A stretch of 27,357 bases of DNA. Origin: Coptodactyla brooksi (Eukaryota; Arthropoda; Insecta; Coleoptera; Scarabaeidae). Shown here one piece after another: positions 22,401 to 27,357 of this stretch. The translations under genes were made by a program, and so were the position numbers. Position 1 is the stretch's first letter; each line of letters begins with the position of its first letter. The notes below the pieces were generated by a model that saw only the letters and a list, made by a program, of their open reading frames with translations, made no database searches and had not been told where the DNA came from. The stretch covers positions 1 to 27,357 of the forward strand of contig JAWQRM010000176.1 in the NCBI GenBank assembly GCA_033557675.1. The letters run 5' to 3'.

Positions 22401-24000
22401 TAGAATCACCACTACTTTGGGCATTTTCAGAGTCGCAACTAAACGTTTCTTCATCTTGTTTATTTACACTGTTATTGTCTAAGGTTGTATTTACAATTTC
22501 AGGAACTTCAATCGAATTTGAGGCAGAGTCGTTTGATGGTGTGCTTTCTTGGTAATTGGAATCTTCGTGCATTGAAGAATTGCTGTCCTCAACGTTTGGA
22601 TACCTTGTAGTGCTGGATTCCTTTTCATCTACACTTGAGGTTGGAATTTCGCTGGAGGAACCACCGCTAAAGGACGCACCGAAACTTAAAGAAGCCGCCT
22701 TGACACCACAGGAAAATCCGAAAGACTTTGGACCAAAGAAAAACGAACGGCCAGGTTCCTGGGTTGCTGTTTCTGAAGTAAGCTTTGAGGATGTTGATTC
22801 TGCTGGTTTGTCTTTATTAATTTTGAGCTTGTCTTCTTCGTCTTCTGACTTTCCCGTCGGTTTGTTTCCAGTTTCACAATCACGACCGTTCCCCTCACTG
22901 TAAAAATAAAAAGTGTCCTCAATTTCTTCTCCTATTATAGGACACGTTGAAGAATTTTCCTCGTAGATTCTGTGGAGTTTGTTTTCCGATTTATTCTGAT
23001 GCCCTTCCCCTTGGCCTTGAACCAGCATGATAGGTTCTTCAATTTCTTCACCCACATCGTCTTCTTCAATATCCTCATCCTCTTCTTCTTCAATTTCCCC
23101 ATCTGATCCTTCTTCTTTCTCATCAGTTTCCTTAGTTTTCTTCATGAGCAGTGTTGGTCTATTCAATATACGCTGCTTCACATTTCTCGGCTCTTCAATT
23201 TCATCTTCTTCCAATGGTCTTTTATACGACAACGCATCTCTACTTGCGCTTCTTACGGCCTTTCCTGTTAAAACATTATTAGAACTCTCTCCTCTGATGT
23301 ATTTCCCTTTAATTCCAATAAACTCCTTTTTTGGTTGCACCAAATGTGACTCTTTGGGTTTTATGCTTAAATCTAATCCCTCGTTGTTCTGGGAGTTATC
23401 TTCTTCCACGTCATTTACTGGAACATCCTCATTATTATTCGACACTTCCTCTTCTTTCTCTTCTTCCACGGCTTTACCGTTCTTAATAACCTCAATAGTG
23501 TCGCATTGGGCATTGTCGGATTCTTCGATTTCCTTATTATCGTCCTCTTTTGAGTTTACTACCTCATTTGCAACTTTATCGCTATCGGAAGTTTCGGTTT
23601 CTTCGTTTTTCTGTCCCGTGTCCAAGATTGGTTTCTCCACACTGTTGCTGTCTTCGTTGCTAACGGGCTCCGAACTGCTCTTGGCCGATTCGCCGTTATT
23701 TAGTTGAGAGATCAGCGAGACAAGTCCTTTGCGATCTCTGCAAGCAACGAAAAATAATAAACAGACGAAAATTTTTAATCAAATTCGCTTCGCGACACTT
23801 TACTTTGCTATAAGGGACCAGGTTTCCTCGTCTGGATCGTCTTTGTAGACCCTCACTTGGCAGGTTTCATCGCATTGGTACCAATACACGCGGCCCGAAG
23901 AGTCGCGTCCTATTGGTTGAGACCTCAGCTCCTCTGCAGACATCTTGTTGACGTCGTTCTTAAACTTTTGGTTGAAATCAAATTGCATTTCCAATAGTTG
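617..24000 (-). CDS. RSF1: RSF1 (remodeling and spacing factor 1), partial, six exons
   Basis: This is the RSF1 subunit of the RSF chromatin remodeler, which in animals pairs with the ISWI/SNF2H ATPase, binds histones and spaces nucleosomes in the nucleus. The coding join on the minus strand is 24000-23804, 23737-12214, 7891-6589, 4920-4392, 1971-1474 and 1415-617. Junction phases are 2, 0, 1, 2 and 2, and the total is 4,950 codons without an internal stop. Recognition rests on four blocks in the right order: the QPIGRD...YWYQ segment, the C4HC3 PHD finger, the SYRF...D element with GRGKDI, and the long acidic/basic tail. The 5' exon(s) with the start codon and the rest of the N-terminal domain lie to the right of the window, and the C-terminal exon(s) lie to the left. 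The protein is more than three times the length of human RSF1, almost all of the excess coming from one exon. The name Rsf1 is also used in Drosophila for an unrelated splicing factor. Identification is very secure. Confidence 0.95.
1474..1971 (-). CDS. RSF1: RSF1 exon e: GRGKDI element and acidic region
   Basis: The exon encodes residues 4518-4683 plus part of 4684. The acceptor is gttttgcag|GTTTAACG and the donor is TCTAG|gtatta at 1473. The joined reading gives RFNDYDDLINSAIQEEMD and then NQGRGKDIATIVNAKE. This matches the human RFDEFDEAIDEAIEDDIK...GRGKDISTI arrangement immediately after the PHD region. The middle is Glu/Pro/Gln-rich, and the end is a mixed basic/acidic run (IGRKKSRKLNSLDVSSGDD; RRKGPVRRSTRARTSR). 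The intron to the next exon is only 58 bp. Confidence 0.95.
2169..3130 (-). pseudogene. Broken DDE transposase of the IS630/Tc1-like element
   Basis: On the minus strand, a helix-turn-helix-like N-terminal part (IIVNVYENLKAKNCLSSIKV, then VPQSTVQRIV) is followed near 2783 by SPIIYLDKK. A frame break near 2740 leads to a catalytic-core segment (YHQVMDSVLFESWFQSQLLP, then LVMVMDNAPYYS, then KADIISYMERYNIPIP). The first Asp (YLD) and second Asp (MDNAPYYS) of the DDE triad are visible. The region that should hold the Glu is lost. The acidic tail NNDSDTEDSNFKSDDD ending in a TAG at about 2176-2178 is present, in a shifted frame. The gene is inactive. Confidence 0.75.
3150..3878 (+). mobile_element. 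Pogo/Tigger-like element nested in the IS630-like element
   Basis: The ends are CAGTAGGACCTCGATTAA at 3150 and, inverted, ATAATCGAGGTTGCACTG ending at 3878. TA dinucleotides flank both sides (3148-3149 and 3879-3880). Such ends, with the TCGATTA(A/T)CCGAG motif, are typical of pogo/Tigger elements. At 729 bp it is an internally deleted copy: only the N-terminal DNA-binding half of a transposase is present and the DDE catalytic domain is absent. Confidence 0.85.
3331..3734 (+). pseudogene. Truncated pogo/Jerky-like DNA-binding domain
   Basis: The reading KRKRVVSMGIKLEAMKRIDN then GETTVGDWI is a psq-type helix-turn-helix. VHLWFKQQRVQGTPISRNIL then KGWLDKFLKRHGI is a CENP-B-type helix-turn-helix, the usual N-terminal pair of pogo/Tigger/Jerky transposases. 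A frameshift lies at the A10 run (3405-3414), an in-frame TAG at 3555-3557, and the frame ends at TAA 3732-3734 where the catalytic domain should begin. Confidence 0.75.
3881..4132. other. 5' part of the IS630-like element outside its transposase relic
   Basis: This AT-rich remainder of the IS630-like element lies between the right pogo end and the right terminal inverted repeat. It is probably the element's leader. The minus-strand reading into the pogo site shows stops. Nothing else is recognised. Confidence 0.5.
4392..4920 (-). CDS. RSF1: RSF1 exon d: PHD finger and following coiled segment
   Basis: The exon encodes residues 4342-4517 and two bases of 4518. The acceptor is caattttacag|GCGGTG and the donor is ATAG|gtaatg at 4391. 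The PHD finger spans about residues 4368-4412 (4709-4843). It has the full C4HC3 ligand set: Cys 4368, 4371, 4383, 4386, His 4391, Cys 4394, 4409 and 4412, with the family signatures ILLCDGCDNGWH and DWYCPPC. It is followed by a charged helical stretch (EEKLTDFDKRLAKREIEVRR), then RKERLAYVGISLANVLP, which is nearly the human RKERLVYVGISIENIIP. The exon ends in a Ser/Glu/Asp-rich run and QAHSYR, continuing as SYRFND in the next exon. PHD fingers of this type generally read histone tails; the specific mark cannot be read from sequence. Confidence 0.97.
4921..5535. other. Intron sequence with no recognised gene
   Basis: The first bases (4921-4930) are the acceptor tract of the PHD exon. A plus-strand open frame at 5031-5255 encodes 74 Lys/Asn-rich residues without a family I recognise. 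A short CACTGCATAG word occurs at about 5291 and again at about 5545 next to the SINE. The rest is unremarkable AT-rich sequence. Confidence 0.5.
5536..5620 (+). repeat. tRNA-derived SINE head or tRNA pseudogene
   Basis: An RNA polymerase III A-box-like TAGCCCAGTGG (5553-5563) is followed after 32 bases by a B-box-like GGTTCTAATCC (5596-5606). The T arm is intact: GCAGG (5593-5597), a 7-base loop, and CCTGC (5605-5609). The anticodon arm is weak (TCTGG/CCAAA with one mismatch), position 33 is A rather than U, and the acceptor strands do not pair. It is therefore not a functional tRNA gene; it looks like the head of a tRNA-derived SINE. Confidence 0.65.
5626..5904. other. Downstream of the SINE head, nothing recognised
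   Basis: AT-rich intronic DNA. It may contain the SINE body, with the repeated phrase AAGTTACACA near 5710 and 5740. No gene or structured element is visible. Confidence 0.4.
5905..6315 (+). repeat. Dispersed repeat, copy 1
   Basis: This segment matches 11086-11480 over nearly its whole length. Shared phrases include ATAAGGCTACAA, AAAAACTTGTAC, GGAAATTTATGCATG, GCAATAAATGTAAGAGAAA and AAAAGTTGGAAGACCAG. In the plus frame both copies can encode KS.KRK.GRP. The copies carry stops and indels, so this is a relic. The family is not recognised; a coding transposable-element origin is inferred. Confidence 0.7.
6395..6575 (+). repeat. Dispersed repeat, copy 2 (partial)
   Basis: A third, shorter copy of the same repeat lies directly upstream of the donor of RSF1 exon c. 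It shares GGAAATTTATGCATGGCAAG, AATTGATTT, ATGCAATAAAT and an AAAAGAAAAGTTG phrase with the copy at 11086-11480. It lacks the first third. It ends about 13 bases from the RSF1 splice donor. Confidence 0.6.
6589..7891 (-). CDS. RSF1: RSF1 exon c: basic linker before the PHD finger
   Basis: The exon encodes residues 3908-4341 and the first base of 4342. The acceptor is caattttag|ATTCGC (AG at 7893-7892) and the donor is GAAG|gtaaaa at 6588. It opens with the basic IRRSTRRRPGEILFSGLPK followed by RRGRGNK, then an acidic section with the SUMO-interacting-like string DIILIEDD. The C-terminal half is highly basic (KKRKIKGKRQ; LKKKKKKRRKH) with the segment VRQSRRIAQIKIKEEAERR. That segment resembles the RTLRRSPRISRP stretch ahead of the PHD finger in human RSF1. 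The end, PWRSSSDSSSNED, also parallels the human WKYSSNDESEGS region. No catalytic domain is visible; the role is presumably DNA or histone contact (inference). Confidence 0.92.
7892..8220. other. Start of the 4.3-kb RSF1 intron, nothing recognised
   Basis: The first bases (7892-7910) are the acceptor and pyrimidine tract of RSF1 exon c on the minus strand. The rest is AT-rich, unique-looking DNA leading into the palindromic array. Confidence 0.5.
8221..10330. repeat. Palindrome-rich tandem array with higher-order duplication
   Basis: Twelve units begin near 8221, 8390, 8617, 8757, 8976, 9168, 9394, 9594, 9738, 9958, 10135 and 10255. Each carries a core of about 60 bp: TTTAGGTTTGACATATGTCA, a short spacer, CATATGTCAAATG, then TTTTTCAACTAACCTAAA. 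The core is bounded by TTTAGGTT/AACCTAAA arms. It contains one or two copies of the perfect palindrome TGACATATGTCA, so it can fold back on itself. Spacers of 60-170 bp are also shared. Units 3-7 are repeated as units 8-12 with an offset of about 977-982 bp, shortening to about 861 bp through deletions. Confidence 0.9.
10331..10920. other. Intronic sequence, no gene recognised
   Basis: The stretch holds two plus-strand open frames (10375-10593 and 10623-10880). Neither resembles a family I know, and together they show no conserved continuation. A cluster CTGACAGTGCTGCCAACGTC near 10770 has no assigned role. Confidence 0.4.
10921..11060 (+). mobile_element. Mariner transposase fragment
   Basis: The plus-strand reading GIMHFELLPSKQMINGDEPK and then FILKAEMHQKK contains two pieces of the mariner transposase core: the G(I/V)(V/I)(Y/H)FELLP.(K/N) strand and the KAE(L/M)HQKK motif. 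They are in the wrong order relative to a normal mariner, where KAELHQKK precedes the FELLP strand. An 18-base piece ending in atgcatcaaaagaag is duplicated in tandem (about 11010-11043). Confidence 0.65.
11086..11480 (+). repeat. Dispersed repeat, copy 3
   Basis: Longest-reading copy of the repeat also seen at 5905-6315 and 6395-6575. The plus frame reads DKIRLQIYSTWKNMNKVYIS, then KHNIKIPKKGNLCMAS, and near its end KSGKRKAGRPVITGERILLI with interrupting stops. KRKAGRP is an AT-hook-like core. The copy is followed immediately by mariner sequence, so it may be one composite relic. The family is not recognised. Confidence 0.65.
11490..12050 (+). mobile_element. Mariner-family transposase relic
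   Basis: The reading is HNENDKFLNRTITGDKKWI, then a gap, KAELH.KKIVTSI, then YFVLLSSK, CKQLVKLYETIKEKCPELAN, a damaged HPPYSPDLAPSD block (near 11865-11895) and KDGKKLLNRTMEITFAITR. These are the TGDEKW, AELHQKK, FELLP, PPYSPDLAPSD and ERWQKVIEQN landmarks of mariner transposases in the usual order. There are several frameshifts and stops. The first Asp of the DDD triad is visible in TGDKKW. The element is dead. Confidence 0.8.
12051..12213. other. Intron end next to the giant-exon donor
   Basis: AT-rich sequence between the mariner relic and the donor gtatgt at 12213. An unspliced reading of the giant exon would stop after about 25 further residues at 12139. Confidence 0.5.
12214..23737 (-). 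CDS. RSF1: RSF1 exon b: giant 11.5-kb disordered exon
   Basis: A single open exon of 11,524 bp encodes residues 66-3907. The acceptor is ttgcttgcag|AGATCGC; it completes a Lys codon and continues DRKGLVSLIS, which joins smoothly to the preceding WHIM-like segment. The donor is CAG|gtatgt at 12213. Almost all of the exon is low-complexity sequence rich in Glu, Ser, Asn, Lys and Asp, without any globular domain I recognise. From the N-terminus it shows: an acidic stretch with LDLSIKP; an FG-like patch (about 22655-22755); seven tandem repeats (about 19320-21600); CtBP-type motifs (17323-17337, 15553-15567, 15025-15039); a DKSKD repeat block (about 13300-14600); SUMO-interacting-like strings (about 12795-13256); and an AT-hook/RGG tail (12331-12413). 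The corresponding region of human RSF1 is also acidic and disordered but several times shorter. The unbroken frame over 3,841 codons argues that it is translated. Confidence 0.93.
12331..12413 (-). other. AT-hook / RGG tail of the giant exon
   Basis: The exon end encodes KNKVGRPRGRGRGRGGWRGR and then GRGGFRGG. GRPRGRGRGR is a canonical AT-hook core (RGRP/GRP-type, minor-groove AT-DNA binding). The following GGWRGRGRGGFRGG is RGG-box-like, a type of motif known to bind RNA and to be arginine-methylated. A second short basic GRG motif (RRGRGNK) follows in the next exon, so splicing brings two Arg/Gly clusters close together. Function is inferred from motif only. Confidence 0.75.
13300..14600 (-). 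repeat. Degenerate DKSKD repeat block in the RSF1 giant exon
   Basis: A second, more diverged repeat family lies in the C-terminal part of the giant exon. Recurrent strings are VDKSKDILSSE, GNIAISENSNNPDI, TVDKLKDTLVLEKNVTTSE, and GKKETETTGKLRSER. Full copies recur every few hundred bases, with several half-copies. On the plus strand the shared word is a reverse-complemented gatttatcaac core, seen near 13535, 13780, 13970, 14075, 14260 and 14475. Unlike the N-terminal repeats, these are Lys-rich and nearly charge-balanced. Confidence 0.75.
19320..21600 (-). repeat. Seven tandem protein-coding repeats in the RSF1 giant exon
   Basis: Within the giant exon, seven consecutive units share the order SFEEESKNALQKVSLEYV, DNSE..LEGNE, SSVANQSSKEPGEE, NLIEQ.SEKMESLSE, E...TLT.EEQ, SS.T..SS.NEEILEKDV. 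The FEE codons fall near 21590, 21248, 20911, 20576, 20285, 19952 and 19633, so unit spacing is about 291-342 bp (97-114 residues). All units keep the same frame. Divergence is moderate and some units have small in-frame deletions (the fourth is the shortest). The content is acidic and predicted disordered or weakly helical. Unequal crossing-over within an exon is the simplest origin (inference). Confidence 0.9.
23804..24000 (-). CDS. RSF1: RSF1 exon a: conserved N-terminal (WHIM-like) segment
   Basis: The exon encodes residues 1-65 and two bases of residue 66. It begins CAACTATTGGAAATG after an acceptor reading ttattttag and reads QLLEMQFDFNQKFKN. It continues to the motif QPIGRD followed by VYWYQCDE, and ends DEETWSLIA. 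Human RSF1 has the closely similar CQFDDNLKFKN...LQPIGRDKDGLMYWYQ, part of the DDT/WHIM-type region that mediates contact with ISWI (known for the family). No start codon is needed here because the reading frame is open into the acceptor, so at least one exon lies upstream. The donor is AA|gtaaag at 23803. I found no upstream RSF1 exon between 24001 and 27357. Confidence 0.93.
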
Positions 24001-24096
24001 CTAAAATAAGAGTTTTTATAAATAAATAGCTTTAAAAGAATTATAAATGTGAGATATAAACGTAAATTAAGATATTAAAAAACGATTAATTAATAA

Positions 24097-24245
24097 TGCA
24101 GTTGACAGAAAAATGGCAAAAGATTATTGAACAGAATGAAAAACATATAATTAATTAAATATATCATCTACTATATAAAAATTGTGTTTTATTTTACACA
24201 AGAAAGACTGAAATTACTTTCGCAATAACCTGACATAATCAATAA
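24097..24245 (+). mobile_element. Mariner 3' end
   Basis: The reading LTEKWQKIIEQNEKHIIN followed by a stop is the extreme C-terminus of a mariner transposase (usual form LPERWQKVIEQNG.YI.D). It is followed by the 3' untranslated part TTTTATTTTACACAAGAAAG and the terminal motif TGAAATTACTTTCGCAATAA. The rest of the transposase is missing. Confidence 0.75.
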
Positions 24246-24470
24246 ACAATTGCTCCTAACTTTTTTATCTTGTCTTGGATTTCACCTAGTCTCCAACACC
24301 AAATTTAAATATTACAATGATTGATTTTTAATTACATTTTTGTTCACATTCATAGATGGCTCTCATTTATTAACTGTCACTTTTTATAGTTTTTTGATAA
24401 ACCTTCAATGAAAAAATGATGGCTCTCATTTATTTTTTTTAATAAAAAATCTTAATCGTAGTGGGTTCGA
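24246..24470. other. 5'-flanking sequence, nothing recognised
   Basis: AT-rich. The 15-base word GATGGCTCTCATTTA is repeated at about 24355 and 24418. No upstream RSF1 exon is seen. Confidence 0.4.
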
Positions 24471-25100
24471 TGTGTTTTCCCTGCTTGACGAGCATTTGGC
24501 TTTTGTTCTTAGTCGACATGGTTCAGCATTTGTGCTATTTTCAAGACTGGTGTCATTTACATTGTTGTATCTTATACAGCTGGGTTATTACTTTATTTCA
24601 TCAGTTTAATGGGTTGGAATATAGGATGGGAGTTGTTCACCTGGATCTTAATTGTTGGGTGTTTTAAGGTTTCTTTTACTTTTAAGGTTGTTACTTTTAC
24701 TTAGGACTTTTACGACCTGGAAATTTTGCTCTATACTTCCAGGTAGGTAGGAATTCCTGTGTAGATGGTCAGCATAATTGGAGTCAAATTTGTTGTTTAT
24801 ATAAGATTTTATGTGTTCATTATGTCTGTTTTATACTATGTATTGTCCGCAATGTAATATTTATGTTTTGTTTTTGGAGTATTTTTGTTGCTGCATTGTC
24901 TTTTGCTTCTGTATTTCTCTTTTTGTTCTTTATGTTTTCGTGTAATTTTGTTATTAATGCTGTTGGGCAACCACTTTTGCTAGCTATTTGTGTTATGATG
25001 TTCATTTCTTGTTGGTAATCTTCTTTCTGCATAGGAATTGATTCTAATCTATAGAGTAAGCTTCTAAATGCTTCTTCTTGATGTTGTTTGGGATGTACCG
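24471..25100 (-). mobile_element. Retroelement relic (Penelope- or LINE-like), C-terminal part
   Basis: The minus-strand reading from about 25090 is PKQHQEEAFRSLLYRLESIP, then EDYQQEMNIITQIASKSGCP and LITKLHENIKNKK, before a stop near 24820. The pattern SHP..HK..AF.S...RL..IP and then Y..E...I..IA..NGY....I..L is the segment after the reverse transcriptase core in Penelope-like and some related elements. The sequence between 24471 and 24820 has no intact frame. It may be the degraded nuclease/tail portion. Family placement is tentative. Confidence 0.5.
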
Positions 25101-25177
25101 AGGTATAAGGAATTATGTTGTCTGTTTATGTTGGTTTTCGGTATATTTTATATGTTAGTTTATTATCATTCTTGATG

Positions 25178-25500
25178 ACACATAACACTTAAAATTAAAA
25201 ATGTTCATATTTCACAAAAAGTGGTATATATTCAATTCAAAATTTCTAACTAGCCATAAATTAAATATTCTTGTCTAGTTGGAAATTTTTATGTTATTTT
25301 AAATAACTGTGCTTAATTTTAATTTCAAGAGTGTTATGCTTCCCTTCACGATTTTCATTCTATATATTCAATTCAAAATATCTAACTAGTTTTATAAATT
25401 AAACATTAATCTAACAATGATAACCTCCCTTTTTGTTTTGTGTCCTTTGAATGTCAGTTGGAAATTCTTAGGCTATTTCTAAGTAACAAACTGACCAAAA
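25178..25500 (-). repeat. Inverted copies of the right-hand satellite unit
   Basis: Two partial copies (about 25178-25330 and 25331-25500) are in reverse orientation to the array at 25850-27357. Examples are ATATTCAATTCAAAAT and TTTTTGTTTTGTGTCCTTTG...GTCAGTTGGAAAT, the reverse complements of ATTTTGAATTGAAT and ATTTCCAACTGAC...CACAAAACAAAAA in the direct units. Confidence 0.75.
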
Positions 25501-25560
25501 ACTTGAAAAACTGATTTTGAAAAATTGTTCTAAAAAATCATGGCAAAAAATAAAAACTTA

Positions 25561-25650
25561 TGTAACAATTGTTACAAAAGTAATTTCAGTATTTCTTGTA
25601 TAAAATAAAATACGATTCTTATAACAGATATTTAATCAACTATATAATCT
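25561..25650 (-). mobile_element. Mariner 3' end, inverted
   Basis: The reverse complement of this segment gives TTTTATTTTATACAAGAAAT and ACTGAAATTACTTTTGTAAC. This aligns with the mariner 3' end at 24180-24245 but in the opposite orientation. A perfect 16-bp palindrome TGTAACAATTGTTACA (25561-25576) marks its outer boundary. Confidence 0.6.
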
Positions 25651-25849
25651 AGCCCTTGCAGGCAAAAATCTGAAGCAAGTGTTGAAGAAAATCTGAAACA
25701 CCTGACTTAATTACAACTATATTTTGAGTATAATGTACTTACAATTGTTGTTACTATGTGAACTTATCACAATAAGATTTTCATGAAGAAGTAGTTTGCT
25801 TTTAATACCTTATATGTAAATACTTAAATTACACACAAGTGCAAGAAGA
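25651..25849. other. Spacer between mariner fragment and satellite
   Basis: AT-rich, with no recognised feature. Confidence 0.4.
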
Positions 25850-27357
25850 GTGACACATAACACTCTTGAAATTAAAATTAAATTGTTAAAATACCCTAAA
25901 AATTTCCAACTGACATTCAAATGACACAAAACAAAAAATAGGGTTATCTGATCTGTCAAACATCAAAACAAACACTTCAAACTAAAGCCAGAGAGTTTTA
26001 TTAAATGTTACATTAATGTTTAATTGATGATTAGTTAGATATTTTGAATTGAATGTGGTCACCACCTTTTGTGAAATATGAAAGAAAAAACAATATCTCA
26101 TTGGCGTGGAAGCATTTTAAAAATAAACTTAACTTCAATGCAAAGTATCAAATTTGTCACAATGTTTTGCTTTTCACTGAAATGTTCAGAACGCCCTCTA
26201 GGATCCACACTAGGATCATATGTCAAATCTAACCGGCAACAAATTAGCATTGTTAAACAATTTAAAGTAGTCCAATGTTTTGTTTTTATTGCAGACTTAA
26301 CGTGAACTGAAAATCTCAAGAGACACATAACATTCTTAAAATTGAAGTGAACACTCTTGAAATTAAAATTAAATAGTTACTTAAAACTAACCTAAAAATT
26401 TCCAACTGACATTCAAATGGCACAAAACAAAAAATAGGATTATTAAAATCTGCCAAACAACAAAATACTTCAAAAAAATAAAAACCATAGTTTTATTCAA
26501 TGCTACGTTAATGTTTAATTTATGACCAGTTAGATATTTTGAATTGAATATAGTACTTTTTATGAAATATGAAAAAAATAATATCTCGTTAGTTTCGAAG
26601 CATTTTAAAAATAAACTCCTTAATGCAAAGTATCAGATTTTCTTTGAATTGAAATGTCATTTATGACATTTGAATTGAGAGCGCCCTCTAGGATCCACAC
26701 TCCACAGTCATATGTCAAACCTAGCCAGCAACAAATTAGCATTGTTAAACAATTTAAAGTAGTCCAATATTTTGTTTTTATTGCAGACATAATGTGGAAT
26801 GAAAATCGCAGAGACTCATAACACTTGAAATTAAAATTAAACAGCTACTTAAAACTAACCTAAACATTTCCTACTGACATTCAAATGACACAAAACTAAA
26901 CATAGGGTTAGCTGACCTGTCAAACATCAAAACAAACACTTCAAACAAACTAAAATCAAACAGTTTTATTCAATGTTACATTAATGTTTAATTTATGAAT
27001 ACTTAGATATTTTGAATTAAATATGGTCACCACTTTTTGTGGAATATGAAAAAAAAACATAATATCTCATTACTTTGAAAGCATATTAAAAATAAACTTA
27101 ACCTTAATGCAAAGTATCAAATTTCCTTTGAATAGAAATGTCGTTTATGACATTCGAATTCAGAATACCTTCTAGGATCCACACTCATATATCAAACCCT
27201 CTTCAAATTAAAATTAAAATTATTTAAAATAACCTAAAAATTCCCAACTGTCACATTCAAATGACACAAAACAAAAAATAGGGTTATCTGACCTGTCAAA
27301 CATCAAAATAAACACTTCAAACAAACTAAAACCATACAGTTATATTCAATGTTACAT
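25850..27357 (+). repeat. Satellite-like tandem array, four units, continuing right
   Basis: Units start near 25850, 26320, 26811 and 27197. The shared phrase CATTCAAATGACACAAAACA recurs near 25914, 26409, 26878 and 27251 (intervals about 495, 470 and 373 bp). Other shared parts are TAGATATTTTGAATTGAAT, AAAGCATTTTAAAAATAAAC, CCTCTAGGATCCACAC, and GCATTGTTAAACAATTTAAAG, the last containing the inverted pair TTGTTTAAC-type arms. Units differ by indels of up to about 100 bp. The array runs off the right edge. Confidence 0.85.

Noticed and set aside
23640..23640. Independent start of translation for the giant exon
   Set aside because: The codon here is GTG and the frame continues upstream to the acceptor at 23738, joining in phase to the conserved exon at 24000. 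The giant exon is internal to RSF1, not a separate gene.
23027..23707. 226-codon plus-strand open frame, Ser/Leu-rich
   Set aside because: It lies antisense to the giant RSF1 exon. The Ser-rich product is what the complement of GAA/GAT-rich coding gives. The same holds for the other plus-strand frames between 12600 and 23700.
26078..26328. Overlapping 75- and 76-codon frames on both strands
   Set aside because: They lie wholly within one satellite unit and are broken in the neighbouring units, so they are not coding.

Overview
The window is AT-rich animal nuclear DNA, most likely from an insect and perhaps a beetle. The evidence is a spliced multi-exon gene with GT-AG introns, mariner, pogo and IS630/Tc1-type transposon relics, a Penelope- or LINE-like relic, a tRNA-derived SINE, and an RSF1 protein whose conserved blocks look arthropod. 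The beetle assignment is a weak inference.

One gene runs right to left on the minus strand across nearly the whole window. It is the orthologue of RSF1 (remodeling and spacing factor 1), the large accessory subunit that partners the ISWI ATPase in the RSF nucleosome-spacing complex. Six consecutive coding exons can be joined with consistent phases: 24000-23804, 23737-12214, 7891-6589, 4920-4392, 1971-1474 and 1415-617. They give 14,850 coding bases and 4,950 residues with no internal stop. Both ends of the gene lie outside the window. The first exon seen starts inside the conserved N-terminal domain, and the last ends at a splice donor at 616. In what follows, residue 1 is the first codon at 24000.

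The striking feature is the second exon seen: one uninterrupted 11,524-bp exon encoding about 3,841 mostly acidic, disordered residues. It contains a block of seven tandem repeats of about 97-114 residues, a second degenerate repeat block rich in DKSKD, three CtBP-type PxDLS/PLNLS motifs, several SUMO-interacting-like motifs, and an AT-hook/RGG tail. Human RSF1 is about 1,441 residues in total. The later exons carry the ordinary RSF1 landmarks: a basic linker, the C4HC3 PHD finger with its following coiled segment, the GRGKDI element, and an acidic/basic C-terminal region.

The three long introns and the 5' flank are full of repeats. The PHD-side intron (1972-4391) holds a three-level nest: a pogo-like element inside an IS630/Tc1-like element inside a small TA-flanked MITE. 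The next intron (4921-6588) has a tRNA-derived SINE and copies of an unclassified dispersed repeat. The 4.3-kb intron (7892-12213) carries a palindrome-rich tandem array with a roughly 980-bp higher-order duplication, then another copy of the dispersed repeat and mariner relics. To the right of the gene (24001-27357) are mariner 3' ends in opposite orientations, a retroelement relic, and a tandem satellite of roughly 370-495-bp units that also occurs inverted and runs off the right edge. I saw no second host gene.
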